Shown here piece after piece: positions 6,491 to 6,555 of a DNA stretch of 6,555 nucleotides. The DNA comes from Actinomycetes bacterium (GTDB taxonomy: Bacteria; Actinomycetota; Actinomycetes; Propionibacteriales; Nocardioidaceae), in NCBI GenBank assembly GCA_023415395.1, contig JAEZKN010000297.1:1-6555 (forward strand). The letters run 5' to 3'. Within the stretch, counting starts at the first letter, position 1; each line of letters opens with the position of its first letter. The translations under genes were made by a program, and so were the position numbers. The notes beneath the pieces were generated by a model. The model ran no database searches, was not told the origin of the DNA, and was given only the letters and a program-made list of their open reading frames with translations.

Positions 6491-6555
6491 GCCCTCATTC
6501 TCGCAGGCCCCAGCGCACTCCCCGAAATGGGCCGAGCCGGTGCAGTCCCCGCAGG

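Noticed and set aside
6527..6555. ATG at 6527 as the start of a divergent plus-strand gene
   Set aside because: Only nine codons are visible before the window ends, with no ribosome binding site upstream, so it cannot be supported.

Overview
The window is very GC-rich, with codon third positions almost all G or C, overlapping operonic genes and lipobox-type lipoproteins. It also carries a close relative of the mycobacterial menaquinone reductase MenJ. This points to a high-GC actinobacterium. A Nocardioides-like (Nocardioidaceae) host is my best guess, but the sequence alone does not prove the genus. No RNA genes, insertion sequences, CRISPR arrays, origins or att sites are visible, and no stretch longer than 300 bases lacks a gene.

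Left two thirds, plus strand (3-4364): four genes read in one direction and joined by 4-nt, 1-nt and 4-nt stop/start overlaps, so almost certainly one translationally coupled operon. The first gene is cut by the left edge. It encodes a Pro/Glu-rich protein with eight perfect-length pentapeptide repeats, a basic Lys/Pro patch and a C-terminal helical (coiled-coil-like) region. It is followed by (i) a lipoprotein of an uncharacterised exported family, (ii) a PstS-like phosphate-binding-protein-fold lipoprotein with about 95 residues of charged helical hairpin inserted into the binding fold, and (iii) a Sec-exported protein built from two copies of a Cys/Trp-containing domain. No transporter permease or ATPase lies with the PstS-like gene here, so it need not be a nutrient-uptake receptor. 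Together the genes look like an undescribed cell-envelope module: three exported products plus one probably cytoplasmic or membrane-linked coiled-coil partner.

Right third, minus strand (4327-6490): menJ, an FAD-dependent menaquinone/geranylgeranyl reductase, is transcribed leftward. Thirteen bases later comes a protein with two complete tandem Nudix hydrolase domains. The Nudix gene converges on the exported-protein operon, and the two 3' ends overlap by 38 bp inside coding sequence, leaving no room for an intergenic terminator.

The last 65 bases (6491-6555) upstream of menJ are non-coding as far as can be seen. They presumably hold part of the menJ promoter, but I see no convincing -10/-35 boxes.
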